In this document: piece by piece, positions 53,682 to 63,165 of the stretch
Position numbering within the stretch: position 1 is the first letter of the stretch
Layout: each line of letters begins with the position of its first letter
NCBI GenBank assembly: GCA_902826605.1
Contig: CADEFM010000011.1
Coordinates: 1 to 64,000 of the forward strand
Direction: 5' to 3'
Source: an uncultured Acidobacteriota bacterium
Lineage (GTDB): Bacteria; Acidobacteriota; Terriglobia; Bryobacterales; Bryobacteraceae
Length of the DNA: 64,000 bases
Made by a program: the position numbers and the translations under genes
The notes under the pieces: generated by a model
Databases searched by the model: none
Told to the model about the DNA's origin: nothing
Seen by the model: only the letters and a program-made list of their open reading frames with translations

Positions 53682-54413
53682 GTGGACTCCCTCAGCGATC
53701 AAAACCCGCTCCTCAAACAAATCCGGCGAGCTGTGTCGCGCGGCGCCCTCACCGAAGATGGCTTCGCCGTCGCCGAAGGCATCCATCTTGTGGAGGAAGC
53801 GCGCGCGGCGAAATGCGAAATCCGCGCGGTGATTGTCGCCGAATCCGCGCAAACCCGCTTTGCGAATTTGGAGGGAGCGCGCGCGGTTAGCGACAAGACG
53901 TTTCGGGATCTGGCCTCCACGGAAACGCCCCAGGGAGTTCTTGCGTTGGTGCGGCCCAGGAAATGGCAAGCACACGAATTGCTTGGTCCGAACGCAATGG
54001 TCATTGCGCTCGATGGCATTCAAGACCCGGGGAACGCCGGCGCGATTGTACGTGCGGCAGAGGCGTTCGGAGCGACCGGTGTGGTGTTTCTGAAGGGCAC
54101 CGTGAATCCGTACAATCCCAAATGTCTGCGTGGCTCGGCCGGATCGGCGTTCCGCGTGCCGATCACCACCGAACTGGATTTTACGGGGTTGACGGTGTAC
54201 GCGGCCATGCCGCACGCGGACATCACGATCGGCGATGTGGATTTTCGCGGACCCTGCGCCATGGTCATCGGCAGCGAGAGCCGGGGCGTGAGTCCGGACT
54301 GGGTCGCGCACGCCACCGGTGTAAGAATCGATACGGCGGGCGTTGAATCACTCAACGCGGCCGTTGCGGCAGGCATCTTGCTCTATGAAGCGCGGAGGCA
54401 GCGCACCCGATGA
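53682..54413 (+). CDS. TrmH/SpoU-family RNA 2'-O-methyltransferase
   Basis: 243 residues from GTG at 53682; a GTG at 53649 is in frame but gives a poor N-terminus. The N-terminal part (about 1-80) is the RNA-binding, L30-like domain, and the SPOUT domain carries motif 1 DGIQDPGNAGAIVRAAEAFGATGVVFL, motif 2 MVIGSESRGVS and motif 3 VESLNAAVAAGILLYEARRQR. These enzymes 2'-O-methylate tRNA or 23S rRNA; the exact nucleotide cannot be told. Overlaps rarA by four bases (ATGA). Confidence 0.88.
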   Translation: MDSLSDQNPLLKQIRRAVSRGALTEDGFAVAEGIHLVEEARAAKCEIRAVIVAESAQTRFANLEGARAVSDKTFRDLASTETPQGVLALVRPRKWQAHELLGPNAMVIALDGIQDPGNAGAIVRAAEAFGATGVVFLKGTVNPYNPKCLRGSAGSAFRVPITTELDFTGLTVYAAMPHADITIGDVDFRGPCAMVIGSESRGVSPDWVAHATGVRIDTAGVESLNAAVAAGILLYEARRQRTR

Positions 54414-55723
54414 GCCTGTTCGATATCACGCCTCCGCAAGACGATGCGGGAAGCGCCAAGCGTCCTCTGGCCGAGCGCATGCGGCCGGAACGCCTGGAAG
54501 ACTTTGTCGGGCAACAGCACATCATGGGCCCCGGCAAACCGCTGCGCGTGCAGATCGAACGGGACGAATTGCAATCGCTCATTTTATGGGGGCCGCCGGG
54601 TGTCGGAAAAACCACGCTTGCCAAGCTGATCGCGCGCCTCACGCGCTGCGATTTCGTGCCGTTCAGCGCGGTGTTGAGCGGCATGAAAGAAATCAAAACG
54701 GTCATGGTGGAAGCCGAGCGGACACGCCGCCTGGGACGCCGGACCGTGCTCTTCATTGATGAAATCCATCGCTTTAACAAAGCCCAGCAAGACGCGTTTC
54801 TGCCCTACGTGGAACGCGGCGATCTTGTTCTGATCGGCGCCACCACGGAGAATCCGTCTTTCGAAGTCGTATCCGCATTGCTTTCGCGCACCAAGGTCTA
54901 CGCGCTGCAATCGCTCTCGGTGGAGAATATCGTCACCTTATTGGATCGCGCGCTGAAAGCGCTGGGCATCGCCGCTCCGGAAGCATTACTCAAGCAAATC
55001 GCCGTGTATTCGAATGGCGACGCGCGCGCGGCTTACAACATTCTGGAACTTGCGTCTTCCGTGATGCACGATGGCGTCATAGACGCGGACGCTGTGGAAG
55101 CCGTCACTGGACGCAAGACTTTGCTGTATGACAAATCCGGTGAACAGCACTTCAATCTGATTTCGGCGCTGCACAAGAGCGTGCGGTCTTCCGATCCGGA
55201 TGCCGCCTTGTATTGGCTCGCGCGGATGCTCGAATCCGGCGAAGACCGTTTGTACATCGCGCGCCGCCTGATGCGCATGGCGATTGAGGACATCGGACTG
55301 GCCGACCCGCGCGCTTTGGAACAAGCGGTGGCGGCCCAACAAGCTGTGCATTTCCTGGGTGTGCCGGAAGGCGACCAGGCGCTGGCGCAAGTTGCCATCT
55401 ATCTTGCGGTTGCGCCGAAATCCGATGCCGCATACCGGGCACTCAACGCGGCCCGTGAAACCGCCGCCAACCAGATCGCCGAGCCCGTCCCCATGCAACT
55501 TCGCAACGCTCCTACCCGCCCGATGAAAGAATGGGGTTACGGCGAAGGCTACCAGCACGCGCACCAGTTCGACGGCGCGCTCAACATGATGGAATGCCTG
55601 CCGGACCGCTTGCGCGGTACTCGCTTTTATCACCCTACGGAACGCGGGCTGGAACAGCGTATCTCGCAGCGTTTGCAGGAGATCCGCGCCAAGAAAGACC
55701 CCAGGGAGCCGGAAGCGTCCTAG
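54410..55723 (+). CDS. rarA: Replication-associated recombination ATPase RarA (MgsA)
   Basis: 437 residues. AAA+ ATPase with Walker A LWGPPGVGKTTLAK (about 61-74), Walker B VLFIDEIHRFNKAQQDAFLP (about 112-131), sensor 1 IGATTENPSF and the MgsA C-terminal region (GYGEGYQHAHQFDGALNM... RFYHPTERGLE). It acts at stalled replication forks together with single-strand-binding protein. Four-base overlap with the methyltransferase gene. Normal length. Confidence 0.95.
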   Translation: MSLFDITPPQDDAGSAKRPLAERMRPERLEDFVGQQHIMGPGKPLRVQIERDELQSLILWGPPGVGKTTLAKLIARLTRCDFVPFSAVLSGMKEIKTVMVEAERTRRLGRRTVLFIDEIHRFNKAQQDAFLPYVERGDLVLIGATTENPSFEVVSALLSRTKVYALQSLSVENIVTLLDRALKALGIAAPEALLKQIAVYSNGDARAAYNILELASSVMHDGVIDADAVEAVTGRKTLLYDKSGEQHFNLISALHKSVRSSDPDAALYWLARMLESGEDRLYIARRLMRMAIEDIGLADPRALEQAVAAQQAVHFLGVPEGDQALAQVAIYLAVAPKSDAAYRALNAARETAANQIAEPVPMQLRNAPTRPMKEWGYGEGYQHAHQFDGALNMMECLPDRLRGTRFYHPTERGLEQRISQRLQEIRAKKDPREPEAS

Positions 55724-55830
55724 GCCTCAGGTACTATTCTGAGGGCCGCCTGTACCACGAGAAAATGTACCACCCAAACTATTGCCCGGCTGCTGTCGGA
55801 GAGTCAAAATCAAGCATCGAGGGTGACGAC

Positions 55831-56190
55831 ATGCAAAGAGAAAAAGACAACCGGCGCAACACAGACCGCTTCCCTATTGAAAGGGAACTGCGATACAAGG
55901 TTATTAACAAGCGTGGCGGCGAGGAATCGGGTGAAGGCAAGACCCTAAACATCTCGAGCGGCGGCGTCTTTTTCACCACTGAGCACCTGCTGGTTCCTGG
56001 GCGCAGGCTGGAAATTTCGATCAGTTGGCCCGCTCTGCTGAATGATAAGTGCGCGCTGCGGCTGGTGGCCCATGGACGCGTGGTTCGCTTTGAGGAAGGC
56101 CGGGCCGCGCTTGAAATTCAGCACTACGAATTTCGCACGCAAGCGGCCAGCGCGGCCGCTGGCAAAGTCTCTGGCTTAACCGTTCAATAA
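55831..56190 (+). CDS. PilZ-domain protein
   Basis: 119 residues from ATG at 55831 (GAGGGTG upstream). The c-di-GMP-binding elements are present: RRNTDRFPIER near 8-18 (RxxxR) and the LNISSGGVFF strand (N-x-S-x-x-G). It should bind c-di-GMP and act as a small adaptor in the cytosol. An in-frame ATG at 55765 gives an alternative 22-residue extension. No diguanylate cyclase is adjacent. A terminator follows it directly. Confidence 0.85.
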   Translation: MQREKDNRRNTDRFPIERELRYKVINKRGGEESGEGKTLNISSGGVFFTTEHLLVPGRRLEISISWPALLNDKCALRLVAHGRVVRFEEGRAALEIQHYEFRTQAASAAAGKVSGLTVQ

Positions 56191-56221
56191 GTTTTGGTTG
56201 GTATTTGATCTCCTCCTGTAC

Positions 56222-56260
56222 GGCGCGCTGGCTGAGTCTGGCGCGCCTTCTCTTTTTGTT
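56222..56260 (+). terminator. Rho-independent terminator after the PilZ gene
   Basis: GGCGCGC (56222-56228) and GCGCGCC (56241-56247) pair perfectly over seven bases around a 12-base loop, and TTCTCTTTTTGTT follows. It ends the rarA/PilZ transcript on the plus strand. Confidence 0.75.
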
Positions 56261-56301
56261 CCGCTCTTTCCTCGCGCATACCGGCCCTGCTAACTTGGTA
56301 T

Positions 56302-57366
56302 TTGCCGCTTCAAAAGATCTACGCCCGATGGATGTATGACTGGGAGAACCGTCTGTGCTTCCGTTCCACGGACCGTGTGATTCGTCCGTTCGAGTGGGGA
56401 ATTGGCGAGAGCCATGACTGGAGCAGAGAATGGCCCCAGGCCCGCCGTTCTCCGCGCAACGGCCACGACCCGGAATCATACTTGCGCCTGCTGAATCGAT
56501 CCGCCCTCGATTCCAGTGCCGAATTTTTCGACTACACGCCGCCTGTTGACTTCCGCCTGGAAGGCAATCTGCTCAAATTCACGAGCGCGGTGAAGACGCC
56601 GTACCCGGAAAATAATCTAGTTCATGGTCAATGGTTTCCGGCTAAACACAAGCCCGGCGCCCGCCGGGTGGCCGTAATCGTGGTGCCCCACTTCAATGCA
56701 TCCGTGTTGCAGCATAACGCTTTGTGCGCCGGAATCGCCAAACTTGGGATCTCCGCGCTGCGCCTGAGCCCGCCGTATCACGATTATCGTATGCCAGCCG
56801 AACTCACGCGCGCCGATTACGCGGTGTCATCGAACGTCGCTCGCACCATCGACGCCACACGGCAGGCGGTAATCGACACGCGCAGCGTGGCCGACTGGTT
56901 TCAGCGCGAAGGCTTCAGCCGCATTGGCATTGTCGGAACCAGCCTGGGTTCGTGCTATGCGTTCTTAGCCAGCGCGCATGACCCGCGGCTGGAGGTCAAC
57001 GTCTTCAACCACGTCTCGACATGGTTCGCAGACGTCGTGTGGGAAGGCCTGTCGACGCAGCACATCCGAAAAAGTCTGGAGACGGCGGTGACGCTCGATC
57101 AGATTCGCGAAGCCTGGGGCGTCATCAGCCCGCCGCACTATATCGACCGCTACGCGACGCACAAGAAGAAGTCGCTGTTCATCTATGCACGTTATGACAC
57201 TACCTTCCCCGTCCGCTTTTCCCAGCAAGTGATCGAGAAAGCCCGTGAGCTAAAGCTGGACCACAAATCCGTGGTGCTGCCATGCGGTCACTACACGGTG
57301 GGGGAAACGCCTTTCAAGTTTTTGGACGGATATCACATCTGCAGCTATCTGAAGCGGAATCTATAG
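56302..57366 (+). CDS. Alpha/beta-hydrolase-fold protein
   Basis: 354 residues from TTG at 56302; an ATG at 56332 (MYDWENRL) is an equally possible start. The fold is shown by VAVIVVPHFNAS and the nucleophile elbow GTSLGSC (about 216-222). Candidates for the acid and the histidine are YDTTFPVRFSQQ near 299 and the late CGHYTVGETPFKFLDGYH (about 330-347). An unusual feature is the long N-terminal part (about 1-110) before the core. No signal peptide. Substrate unknown. It stands alone after the terminator. Confidence 0.75.
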   Translation: MPLQKIYARWMYDWENRLCFRSTDRVIRPFEWGIGESHDWSREWPQARRSPRNGHDPESYLRLLNRSALDSSAEFFDYTPPVDFRLEGNLLKFTSAVKTPYPENNLVHGQWFPAKHKPGARRVAVIVVPHFNASVLQHNALCAGIAKLGISALRLSPPYHDYRMPAELTRADYAVSSNVARTIDATRQAVIDTRSVADWFQREGFSRIGIVGTSLGSCYAFLASAHDPRLEVNVFNHVSTWFADVVWEGLSTQHIRKSLETAVTLDQIREAWGVISPPHYIDRYATHKKKSLFIYARYDTTFPVRFSQQVIEKARELKLDHKSVVLPCGHYTVGETPFKFLDGYHICSYLKRNL

Positions 57367-57419
57367 GGCGCTCGATGCGCTCCTGCCTAATTGGTCCGAG
57401 CTGAAATTCCCCTGCACGC

Positions 57420-58208
57420 ATGGGTGCGTCCCTTTCCTCCCGGCTATTGAAACGGGCCCTCCTGCCGATAGATAAGCTGATGCTGGGTCTATTGGAATAC
57501 GAGCGCACACCCGTCGCGGAAGCCTCCTTGATCTCCGCGGAACCTTCTCTGTCCGACAACCCTCAAGGCAGCACGGCATCGCAGACGGACTATGAAATCG
57601 TGTTAGGCCGCCCGCAAATCGCGAGCTGGATGTTTGTGGGCGTAATCGCTTTGGGTGTGATTTCGGCGGCGGCGTTTTACGCAGGAAAAAATTCGGCGAC
57701 GAAACCACTTACGGCGAGTCCCGAGCCCGCTGCTCCAGCGCCGGTTTCTCCGGCACTGATCCCACTGCCCGAAGCGACGATCTTAGAACTCCCCCCCGAC
57801 GCCGTTTGGCGTCCCGGAATCACGGATGCCCCGCTAATCGCCCAGCCCGAAATGGGCAAGTTATATTTGCAAATAGGCGCAGTGAATAAAGGCATGGCGG
57901 TGATTCTGGTGGAAGGGCTGCGGAACCACGGCTTTCGATCGTTCGTTGCCCCTGGGCCGAACGTCAACATCTTCCGGGTATTAATCGGGCCGCTGCCGGA
58001 TCAGGCCGCCTACCGCCGTGCGAAAACCGCGGCGAACGCCATTGACCTGGGCACGTTCGCCCGCCGTTTCGAAGTTACGGCCAGCCCCGCAGTGCGTGCC
58101 ATACCAGCTCCGGCGGAAATCGAAACGCAGTCCGGTGTGGAGCCAGCCGCGGACCCGCTCTCTATCGCCACGCCGACCCCATTGCCCCCGTCCGCTCACA
58201 AAGAGTAG
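57420..58208 (+). CDS. Inner-membrane SPOR-domain protein
   Basis: 262 residues. One membrane helix (about 73-92, IASWMFVGVIALGVISAAAF) with a Pro/Ala-rich linker behind it, then a SPOR domain at about 140-215: LYLQIGAVNKGMAVILVEGLRNHGFRSFVAPGPNVNIFRVLIGPL. SPOR domains bind denuded glycan strands at division sites, so it probably follows the septum. The C-terminal tail is Pro-rich. Upstream of the GWxTD gene with 23 bases between. Confidence 0.85.
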   Translation: MGASLSSRLLKRALLPIDKLMLGLLEYERTPVAEASLISAEPSLSDNPQGSTASQTDYEIVLGRPQIASWMFVGVIALGVISAAAFYAGKNSATKPLTASPEPAAPAPVSPALIPLPEATILELPPDAVWRPGITDAPLIAQPEMGKLYLQIGAVNKGMAVILVEGLRNHGFRSFVAPGPNVNIFRVLIGPLPDQAAYRRAKTAANAIDLGTFARRFEVTASPAVRAIPAPAEIETQSGVEPAADPLSIATPTPLPPSAHKE

Positions 58209-58231
58209 AATCAGCCTAGGTGGTTTCAATT

Positions 58232-59893
58232 ATGCGTTGGAAATCCGTCTTGTGGGTGGCGTGCTTCGTCAGTATCCTTTTTCTCCCCGCTCTTGCTCAA
58301 AAGAAACAGGAAGCCGGCAACGAATCCGGTACTATTGCCAAGCCTATGTCTGAGAAGGACAAACGGCGGCAGCAGGAACGTTTGCGTAAGGAGCTGGAAA
58401 CACCTTTCAAGAAGTGGCTTCAGCAAGACGTTGGCTACATCATCACCGACGAAGAACGGAAGGCGTTTCGCGCGCTGATGACCGACGAAGAACGCGAGCA
58501 GTTTGTCGAGCAATTCTGGCTGCGCCGCGATCCGTCCCCCGACACCGAAGAGAACGAATTTCGCGAAGAGCACTACCGCCGCGTGGCATACGCCAATCAG
58601 AACTTCGCATCCGGGAGACCGGGATGGAGAAGCGACCGCGGCATGATTTATATCAAATATGGCGCAGCGGATGAACGCAGGCAGCATGCCGGTGGCTCTT
58701 ATAATCGCCCCATCGAGGAAGGCGGTGGTATGACGTCCGTTTATCCATTTGAAAAGTGGCGGTACCGGTATATTGAAGGCATCGGCACCAACGTCGAAAT
58801 AGAATTCGTGGATCCCACACTCACCGGCGAATTCCGCATGACCATGAATCCCACTGAAAAGGACGCGCTTATGATGGTGCCTGGAGCCGGCCTGACACTG
58901 TGCGAGCAAATGGGGCAATGCGACAAGACGGCGCGTTTCGCCCGCACGGACGGCACTCGTTTGGGTATCGGTGGCGATGTGCCAGTTGCCAGCATGAATC
59001 AGTTCAACCGGCTGGATCAATTCGCCAGATTGCAGGCTCCTCCGGTGGTGAAGTTCAAGGATCTGGAAGCGGCCGTCAACTCCACCATCAAGTACAACCT
59101 GCTGCCCATGAAAGTACGGGCGGACTTTATTCCAATTACGGATTCGTCGGTGCTGGCGAACATCACCATTCAGTTTGAGCGCAAAGATTTGCAGTTCAAA
59201 CAGAAGGAAGGCGTGTCGACCGCCAACGTAAATATCTATGGACGAATCACATCGATGGCGCGGCGTCCGGTGAACTGGTTTGAAGACGTGGTGAGCGTGG
59301 ATGTGCCTACCGACTTGCTGCAAGAGGCGGTCAAAGGATCTTCGATTTATCAGAAGATCATTCCCCTGCCGCCGGGCCGCTACCGGTTGAACGTAGCAGC
59401 GAAGGATATTGTGGGCGGGAACACCACGAGTTTCGAACTGGCCCTGGACGTTCCCCGTATTGAAGATGGCAAACTCAGCAACAGCTCGTTGATTTTGGCG
59501 GATGTGATTGAAAAAGTTCCCACGAAGAGCATTGGTTCGGGACCGTTTGTGATCGGCACATCGAAAGTTCGGCCGAGAATGAGCGAGTCCTTCCGTCGCG
59601 ATGAGAAGCTGGGAATCTACGTGCAGGTCTATAACTTCGAACCGGATGAAAAGACCCGCAGGCCGGACGGGACCATTGAATACGAGATCCTCAAAGCAGG
59701 ATCGGCCGAAAAAGTATTCGAATACATGGAGCAATTGGATGCGATTCCCGACAGCGCCGCGGCGCAGGTGGTGGTTCAGAAGCTGTTACCCCTGCAAAGC
59801 CTGGAGCCAGGGCACTATACTCTGAAGATGAAGATCACCGACAAGAAGAACAATCAGACGCTGACGCCGTCAGCGAACTTCACGGTGACTTAG
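58232..59893 (+). CDS. Exported GWxTD-domain protein
   Basis: 553 residues from ATG at 58232 (AGGTGG eleven bases before it). Signal peptide at 1-21 (LPALAQ). The GWxTD region covers about 45-205: KKWLQQDVGYIITDEERKAF, EQFWLRRDPSPDTEENEFREEHYRR and GWRSDRGMIYIKYGAAD, with GWRSD in place of GWxTD. The rest (about 270-550) is beta-rich with repeated KMKIT/LVVKVRA-type strands ending in NFTVT. Function is unknown, but members occur mainly in Acidobacteriota and Bacteroidota. The next gene starts 97 bases later after a large hairpin. Confidence 0.88.
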   Translation: MRWKSVLWVACFVSILFLPALAQKKQEAGNESGTIAKPMSEKDKRRQQERLRKELETPFKKWLQQDVGYIITDEERKAFRALMTDEEREQFVEQFWLRRDPSPDTEENEFREEHYRRVAYANQNFASGRPGWRSDRGMIYIKYGAADERRQHAGGSYNRPIEEGGGMTSVYPFEKWRYRYIEGIGTNVEIEFVDPTLTGEFRMTMNPTEKDALMMVPGAGLTLCEQMGQCDKTARFARTDGTRLGIGGDVPVASMNQFNRLDQFARLQAPPVVKFKDLEAAVNSTIKYNLLPMKVRADFIPITDSSVLANITIQFERKDLQFKQKEGVSTANVNIYGRITSMARRPVNWFEDVVSVDVPTDLLQEAVKGSSIYQKIIPLPPGRYRLNVAAKDIVGGNTTSFELALDVPRIEDGKLSNSSLILADVIEKVPTKSIGSGPFVIGTSKVRPRMSESFRRDEKLGIYVQVYNFEPDEKTRRPDGTIEYEILKAGSAEKVFEYMEQLDAIPDSAAAQVVVQKLLPLQSLEPGHYTLKMKITDKKNNQTLTPSANFTVT

Positions 59894-59897
59894 GGAT

Positions 59898-59936
59898 GTT
59901 CCGCTGGGAAGCGACGCCGCCGCGGCGCCGCGGAAC
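59898..59936 (+). terminator. Long GC-rich hairpin between GWxTD and Oar-like genes
   Basis: GTTCCGC (59898-59904) pairs with GCGGAAC (59930-59936) around an inner GCCGCC/GCGGC stem. No U-tract follows, so it may slow or attenuate readthrough into the next gene rather than terminate. Confidence 0.4.
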
Positions 59937-59990
59937 CCGTAACCGAGCCGCTATGATGAAAATGCGGTTGCAGTAAAGGTGGTTTGCAAT

Positions 59991-61769
59991 ATGAATCTGC
60001 GGACCCGTTGGCTTTGGGTCGTGTTATTGGCGGCAGCGTTTTCCGCGCCCGCCGCGCCACCCGTTCCTCTGGCAGGCGATATCCTCGGTCAAGTGCGGAA
60101 TGGTGCGGGCATCGCGCAAATGGGCGCGACCGTCTTGCTTTATAACCGCTACGATGAACTTGTCCGCCAGGGCTTCACCGGAGAGCAGGGACGTTTCGGC
60201 TTTGACGCACTGGCTCCCGGCCTCTACTCCATCCGCGTGATTCTGGCGAGTTTTGTTCCGGCCGAACGCCGGAATATCGCGGTGCTGCCGAACTCAGAGA
60301 ACCGGCTGGACATTAATTTGGCAAGCGTGCTGAGTTCGGTGGATCTTACGTCTTCCGCCAGCCAGCGGGGAACCCTGATGAGCGATGAATGGAAGTGGGT
60401 GCTGCGATCGTCGCAATCCACACGGCCTGTGCTGCGTATGCTGCCCGATTTGCATCGTGGCGCCGCTCAAACAGCCTCGGCATTCGCCCACAACACCACG
60501 GGTGTGGTGAAGATATCCGCGGGAGACGGCCAAACCCTGGCGCGCGGGCTGCAACAGGATTTAGGGACAGCATTCGCGATGGCGACTTCGCTCGCGGGGT
60601 CGGGCCGCGTACAGATGAGCGGCAACGTCGGCTATGGTCAAAATGCGTTAGTGCCCGCGGCAGGTTTTCGCACCAGCTATACCCGCCAGACCGCCGATGG
60701 CTTCAATCCCGAAGTAGTGCTTACCATGCGGCAGATGTCGCTGGCTCCGCGCGCGGGCGCCGGGCTTGTGATGGGCAGCGACGGCGGCCCGATGTTGCGG
60801 ACCATGTCTTTGGCGCTGGTGGACCACACCGAAGTGGCCGAAAACGTCAAGGTGGATTACGGATTCGACATGCAATCGGTCACCTATCTGGACCGGCTGC
60901 ATTATTTGAGCCCGTTCATGCGCGTCACCTATGACGCGGGTGAGAAAGGCCGCGTGCGAGCGGCCTACAGCTCCGGCGCTCATCCCACGGAACTGCTGGC
61001 CCGTGACGAAGCGGTGGAGGGCGGATTCGATCAGGATCTAGCCGCTTTGGCGCTGATGCCGCGGGTTTCGCTATCGAATTCGCACGCCGTGGTTGAGCGC
61101 ACGCAGAATTTCGAAGTGAGTTATGAGCGCGCGGAGGGCAGCCGAACGTATTCCATGGGCGTGTATCAGGAGTTTGTCAGCAACGCGGCGTTCATGCTGG
61201 CAGGCGCGGAAGGGTTCATCCCCGCATCCGACTTGCTGCCGGATTTACGCTCGCAAAGCAGCATCTTCAACATCGGTTCCTACCAACGCATGGGCTATAC
61301 GGCCGCGGTGAAGCAGTCCGTAAGCGATCGGTTCGATGTAGGCGCGGCGGTGGGCCGCACGGGTGCGTTGCTGCCGGGTGCGGTGGCGGCGGAATTGCCG
61401 ATCGCGGAACCTCGGGACGCGAGCGCGGTGCGCGATGGTTTCCGGCAGGGACAACGCATGTGGGTGACGGTGCGCGCCTCCGGCCGCCTTCCCGGCACGG
61501 GCACGCGGGTGACCGCCAATTACGGGTGGACCGACTTCAGTGTGTTGATGCCCGCGCATGTGTATATGACGCAGAAGCAGACGCAGGATGTGGGCTGGAA
61601 TCTCTACCTGCGGCAGCCTCTGCCTTCGATCAGCGGCTTGCCCTGCCGTATTGAAATGACCGCCGACCTCCGCAACCTGCTGGCGCAAGGTTACGTGCCG
61701 CTGGGCCCGCGGACCATCCTGACCAACTCCCCCCGCGCGCTGCGGGGCGGGCTGAATTTCATTTTCTGA
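59991..61769 (+). CDS. Oar-like outer-membrane protein with carboxypeptidase-regulatory domain
   Basis: 592 residues from ATG at 59991; like the gene before it, the ATG follows AGGTGGTTT-CAAT. Signal peptide about 1-22. A carboxypeptidase-regulatory-like fold at about 28-105 (LAGDILGQVRNGAGIAQMGATVLLYN, TGEQGRFGFDALAPGLYSIRV) precedes a beta-barrel-like part ending ALRGGLNFIF with terminal phenylalanine. It lacks the plug and TonB box of full Oar proteins, so a smaller barrel is likely. The stop lies six bases before the RHS fragment, which looks like a recombination junction. Confidence 0.8.
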   Translation: MNLRTRWLWVVLLAAAFSAPAAPPVPLAGDILGQVRNGAGIAQMGATVLLYNRYDELVRQGFTGEQGRFGFDALAPGLYSIRVILASFVPAERRNIAVLPNSENRLDINLASVLSSVDLTSSASQRGTLMSDEWKWVLRSSQSTRPVLRMLPDLHRGAAQTASAFAHNTTGVVKISAGDGQTLARGLQQDLGTAFAMATSLAGSGRVQMSGNVGYGQNALVPAAGFRTSYTRQTADGFNPEVVLTMRQMSLAPRAGAGLVMGSDGGPMLRTMSLALVDHTEVAENVKVDYGFDMQSVTYLDRLHYLSPFMRVTYDAGEKGRVRAAYSSGAHPTELLARDEAVEGGFDQDLAALALMPRVSLSNSHAVVERTQNFEVSYERAEGSRTYSMGVYQEFVSNAAFMLAGAEGFIPASDLLPDLRSQSSIFNIGSYQRMGYTAAVKQSVSDRFDVGAAVGRTGALLPGAVAAELPIAEPRDASAVRDGFRQGQRMWVTVRASGRLPGTGTRVTANYGWTDFSVLMPAHVYMTQKQTQDVGWNLYLRQPLPSISGLPCRIEMTADLRNLLAQGYVPLGPRTILTNSPRALRGGLNFIF

Positions 61770-61774
61770 ACGCC

Positions 61775-62578
61775 GTGCACGCGGCTACGACGGGGTCGGG
61801 TTTGGGTACGATGCGTTCGGCCCGTTGTACCTCCAAAGAACGCGATGCTGAAACCGGCCTCGATTACTTCGGGGCGAGGTACATGTCAAGTGCTCAGGGA
61901 AGGTTCACAAGCCCTGATCCTACGTTTATGACGAGGGCCCGAATTAGCAATCCGCAGCAATGGAATTTGTACCCGTATACCGCCAACAATCCGCTAAAGT
62001 ATATAGATCCAGATGGCAAGGACATGCGGCTTGCCAGTGGCGTTAGTAACAATGATCGAAACTACATCGTAACGAATCTCGCCCGTTTGTATATGACGGA
62101 CAAAGGGCGCGCTTACGTCGAGAGAGTAAACAACAGCCCATACGTAGTCGACTTAAGCGTTGGCAAGCTTCCACGCGTCCAACTGGGCAACGGATCTGAG
62201 CACGTAACGGGCGGGAGGACGGTCTACCAAACCTCGACTGACCGGCAAACGGGCCAGAAGTTACTCAATGCTGCCGGGCAACAAGGTGCGCCGGATGCTT
62301 TCCCGTCCATTCAGGTGACCATCGACAAGGGTAATACTTCGGACATGAAGCTCGATCCGGCGGCCGCTCTCGCGCATGAGATTGGGGGGCATACATCTAA
62401 CGTCATTGGGCTCGCGGAAAGAGACCCCAACAACCCTGTCATCACTGAACTTAACCCAGCCCAGGACGAAGCCGACTCAAAGCAAGCGCAGAATGTGGGT
62501 AAGATTCCCGGTAGGCCCACGCCTGAAGCGGTGAAGGCTATTGAGAGGATCCTTCGTAGAAAGGAGGATGAGCAATGA
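61775..62578 (+). CDS. Displaced RHS core and C-terminal toxin domain (metallopeptidase-like)
   Basis: 267 residues from GTG at 61775; no YD-repeat part exists upstream. Residues about 20-80 are the end of an RHS core: KERDAETGLDYFGARYMSSAQGRFTSPDP and NPLKYIDPDGKD. The variable tip (about 82-267) has HEIGGH at 201-206, a HExxH zinc site, with a possible third ligand in QDEADSKQ about 30 residues later. Codons upstream of the core hold more RHS sequence (GFGYDAFGPLYLQRT) in another frame, so the 5' part is frameshifted. It looks like an orphan toxin tip of a polymorphic toxin; peptidase activity is inferred. Confidence 0.7.
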   Translation: MHAATTGSGLGTMRSARCTSKERDAETGLDYFGARYMSSAQGRFTSPDPTFMTRARISNPQQWNLYPYTANNPLKYIDPDGKDMRLASGVSNNDRNYIVTNLARLYMTDKGRAYVERVNNSPYVVDLSVGKLPRVQLGNGSEHVTGGRTVYQTSTDRQTGQKLLNAAGQQGAPDAFPSIQVTIDKGNTSDMKLDPAAALAHEIGGHTSNVIGLAERDPNNPVITELNPAQDEADSKQAQNVGKIPGRPTPEAVKAIERILRRKEDEQ

Positions 62579-63165
62579 CGAGGTCGCTCGTAATGCGCCA
62601 CATAATGCTTGTTATCCTTGTCTTGGTCAACGCTTCTTGTTCCGGTCAAAGCAAATCTGAAAATGCGAAAACACTTTTGGCCGATTCGACCCCACAAGAC
62701 CCCGAGAAAGTGCGGAAGTCGCTAATTGAACTGGGTGATTCCGCAGTTGATCCCATTCTTGAGGCGGTGGCGCGAGAGGGAAATGCCGCGCCAATGCGAC
62801 TCGCACTGATCGTTTCTGTGCTGTCTTCGATCAAGACCACGAAGTCAGATCGCGCTCTCGGGAATTTGTTGGCCGACAACCGTCCCGCAGTCCGCGCGTA
62901 CGCCGCTTCGGCTCTTGGACGCAATCGGGTGAGTTGCGCCACGCCGTTGCTGATTGCTCGACTCACGGATTCAGAGCAGTACGGCTCCAAGGTTATGACC
63001 GATCCGCACCGCGAGGTTCCTCTCACAGTAGCTGATGCCGTGCTGGGTGGTCTCGAAGAGATTACCTCCCAACGATCCTCTTCTGAAAATCCGTCCGACC
63101 AAGCTCAGGCATTCAGTAAGTGGTGGGACACGAATCGGAGCAAATTCGTTTGTACGAACTGGTAG
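62575..63165 (+). CDS. Lipoprotein with HEAT-like helices, possible immunity protein
   Basis: 196 residues. Lipobox NASC at about 19-22 after a hydrophobic stretch. The mature protein holds short helical repeats with a HEAT pattern: KVRKSLIELGDSAVDPILEAVAREG, LALIVSVLSSIKTTKSDRALGNLL and AVRAYAASALGRNR. The ATG overlaps the TGA of the RHS-tip gene by four bases, the usual arrangement for toxin and immunity gene. A lipoprotein would protect the periplasm, which agrees with a delivered envelope-active toxin. Immunity is inferred from position. Confidence 0.6.
   Translation: MTRSLVMRHIMLVILVLVNASCSGQSKSENAKTLLADSTPQDPEKVRKSLIELGDSAVDPILEAVAREGNAAPMRLALIVSVLSSIKTTKSDRALGNLLADNRPAVRAYAASALGRNRVSCATPLLIARLTDSEQYGSKVMTDPHREVPLTVADAVLGGLEEITSQRSSSENPSDQAQAFSKWWDTNRSKFVCTNW

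Noticed and set aside
58226..59734. 502-residue open frame antisense to the GWxTD gene
   Set aside because: It is a shadow frame of a well-supported gene; the composition is unlike other proteins here and no domain is visible.
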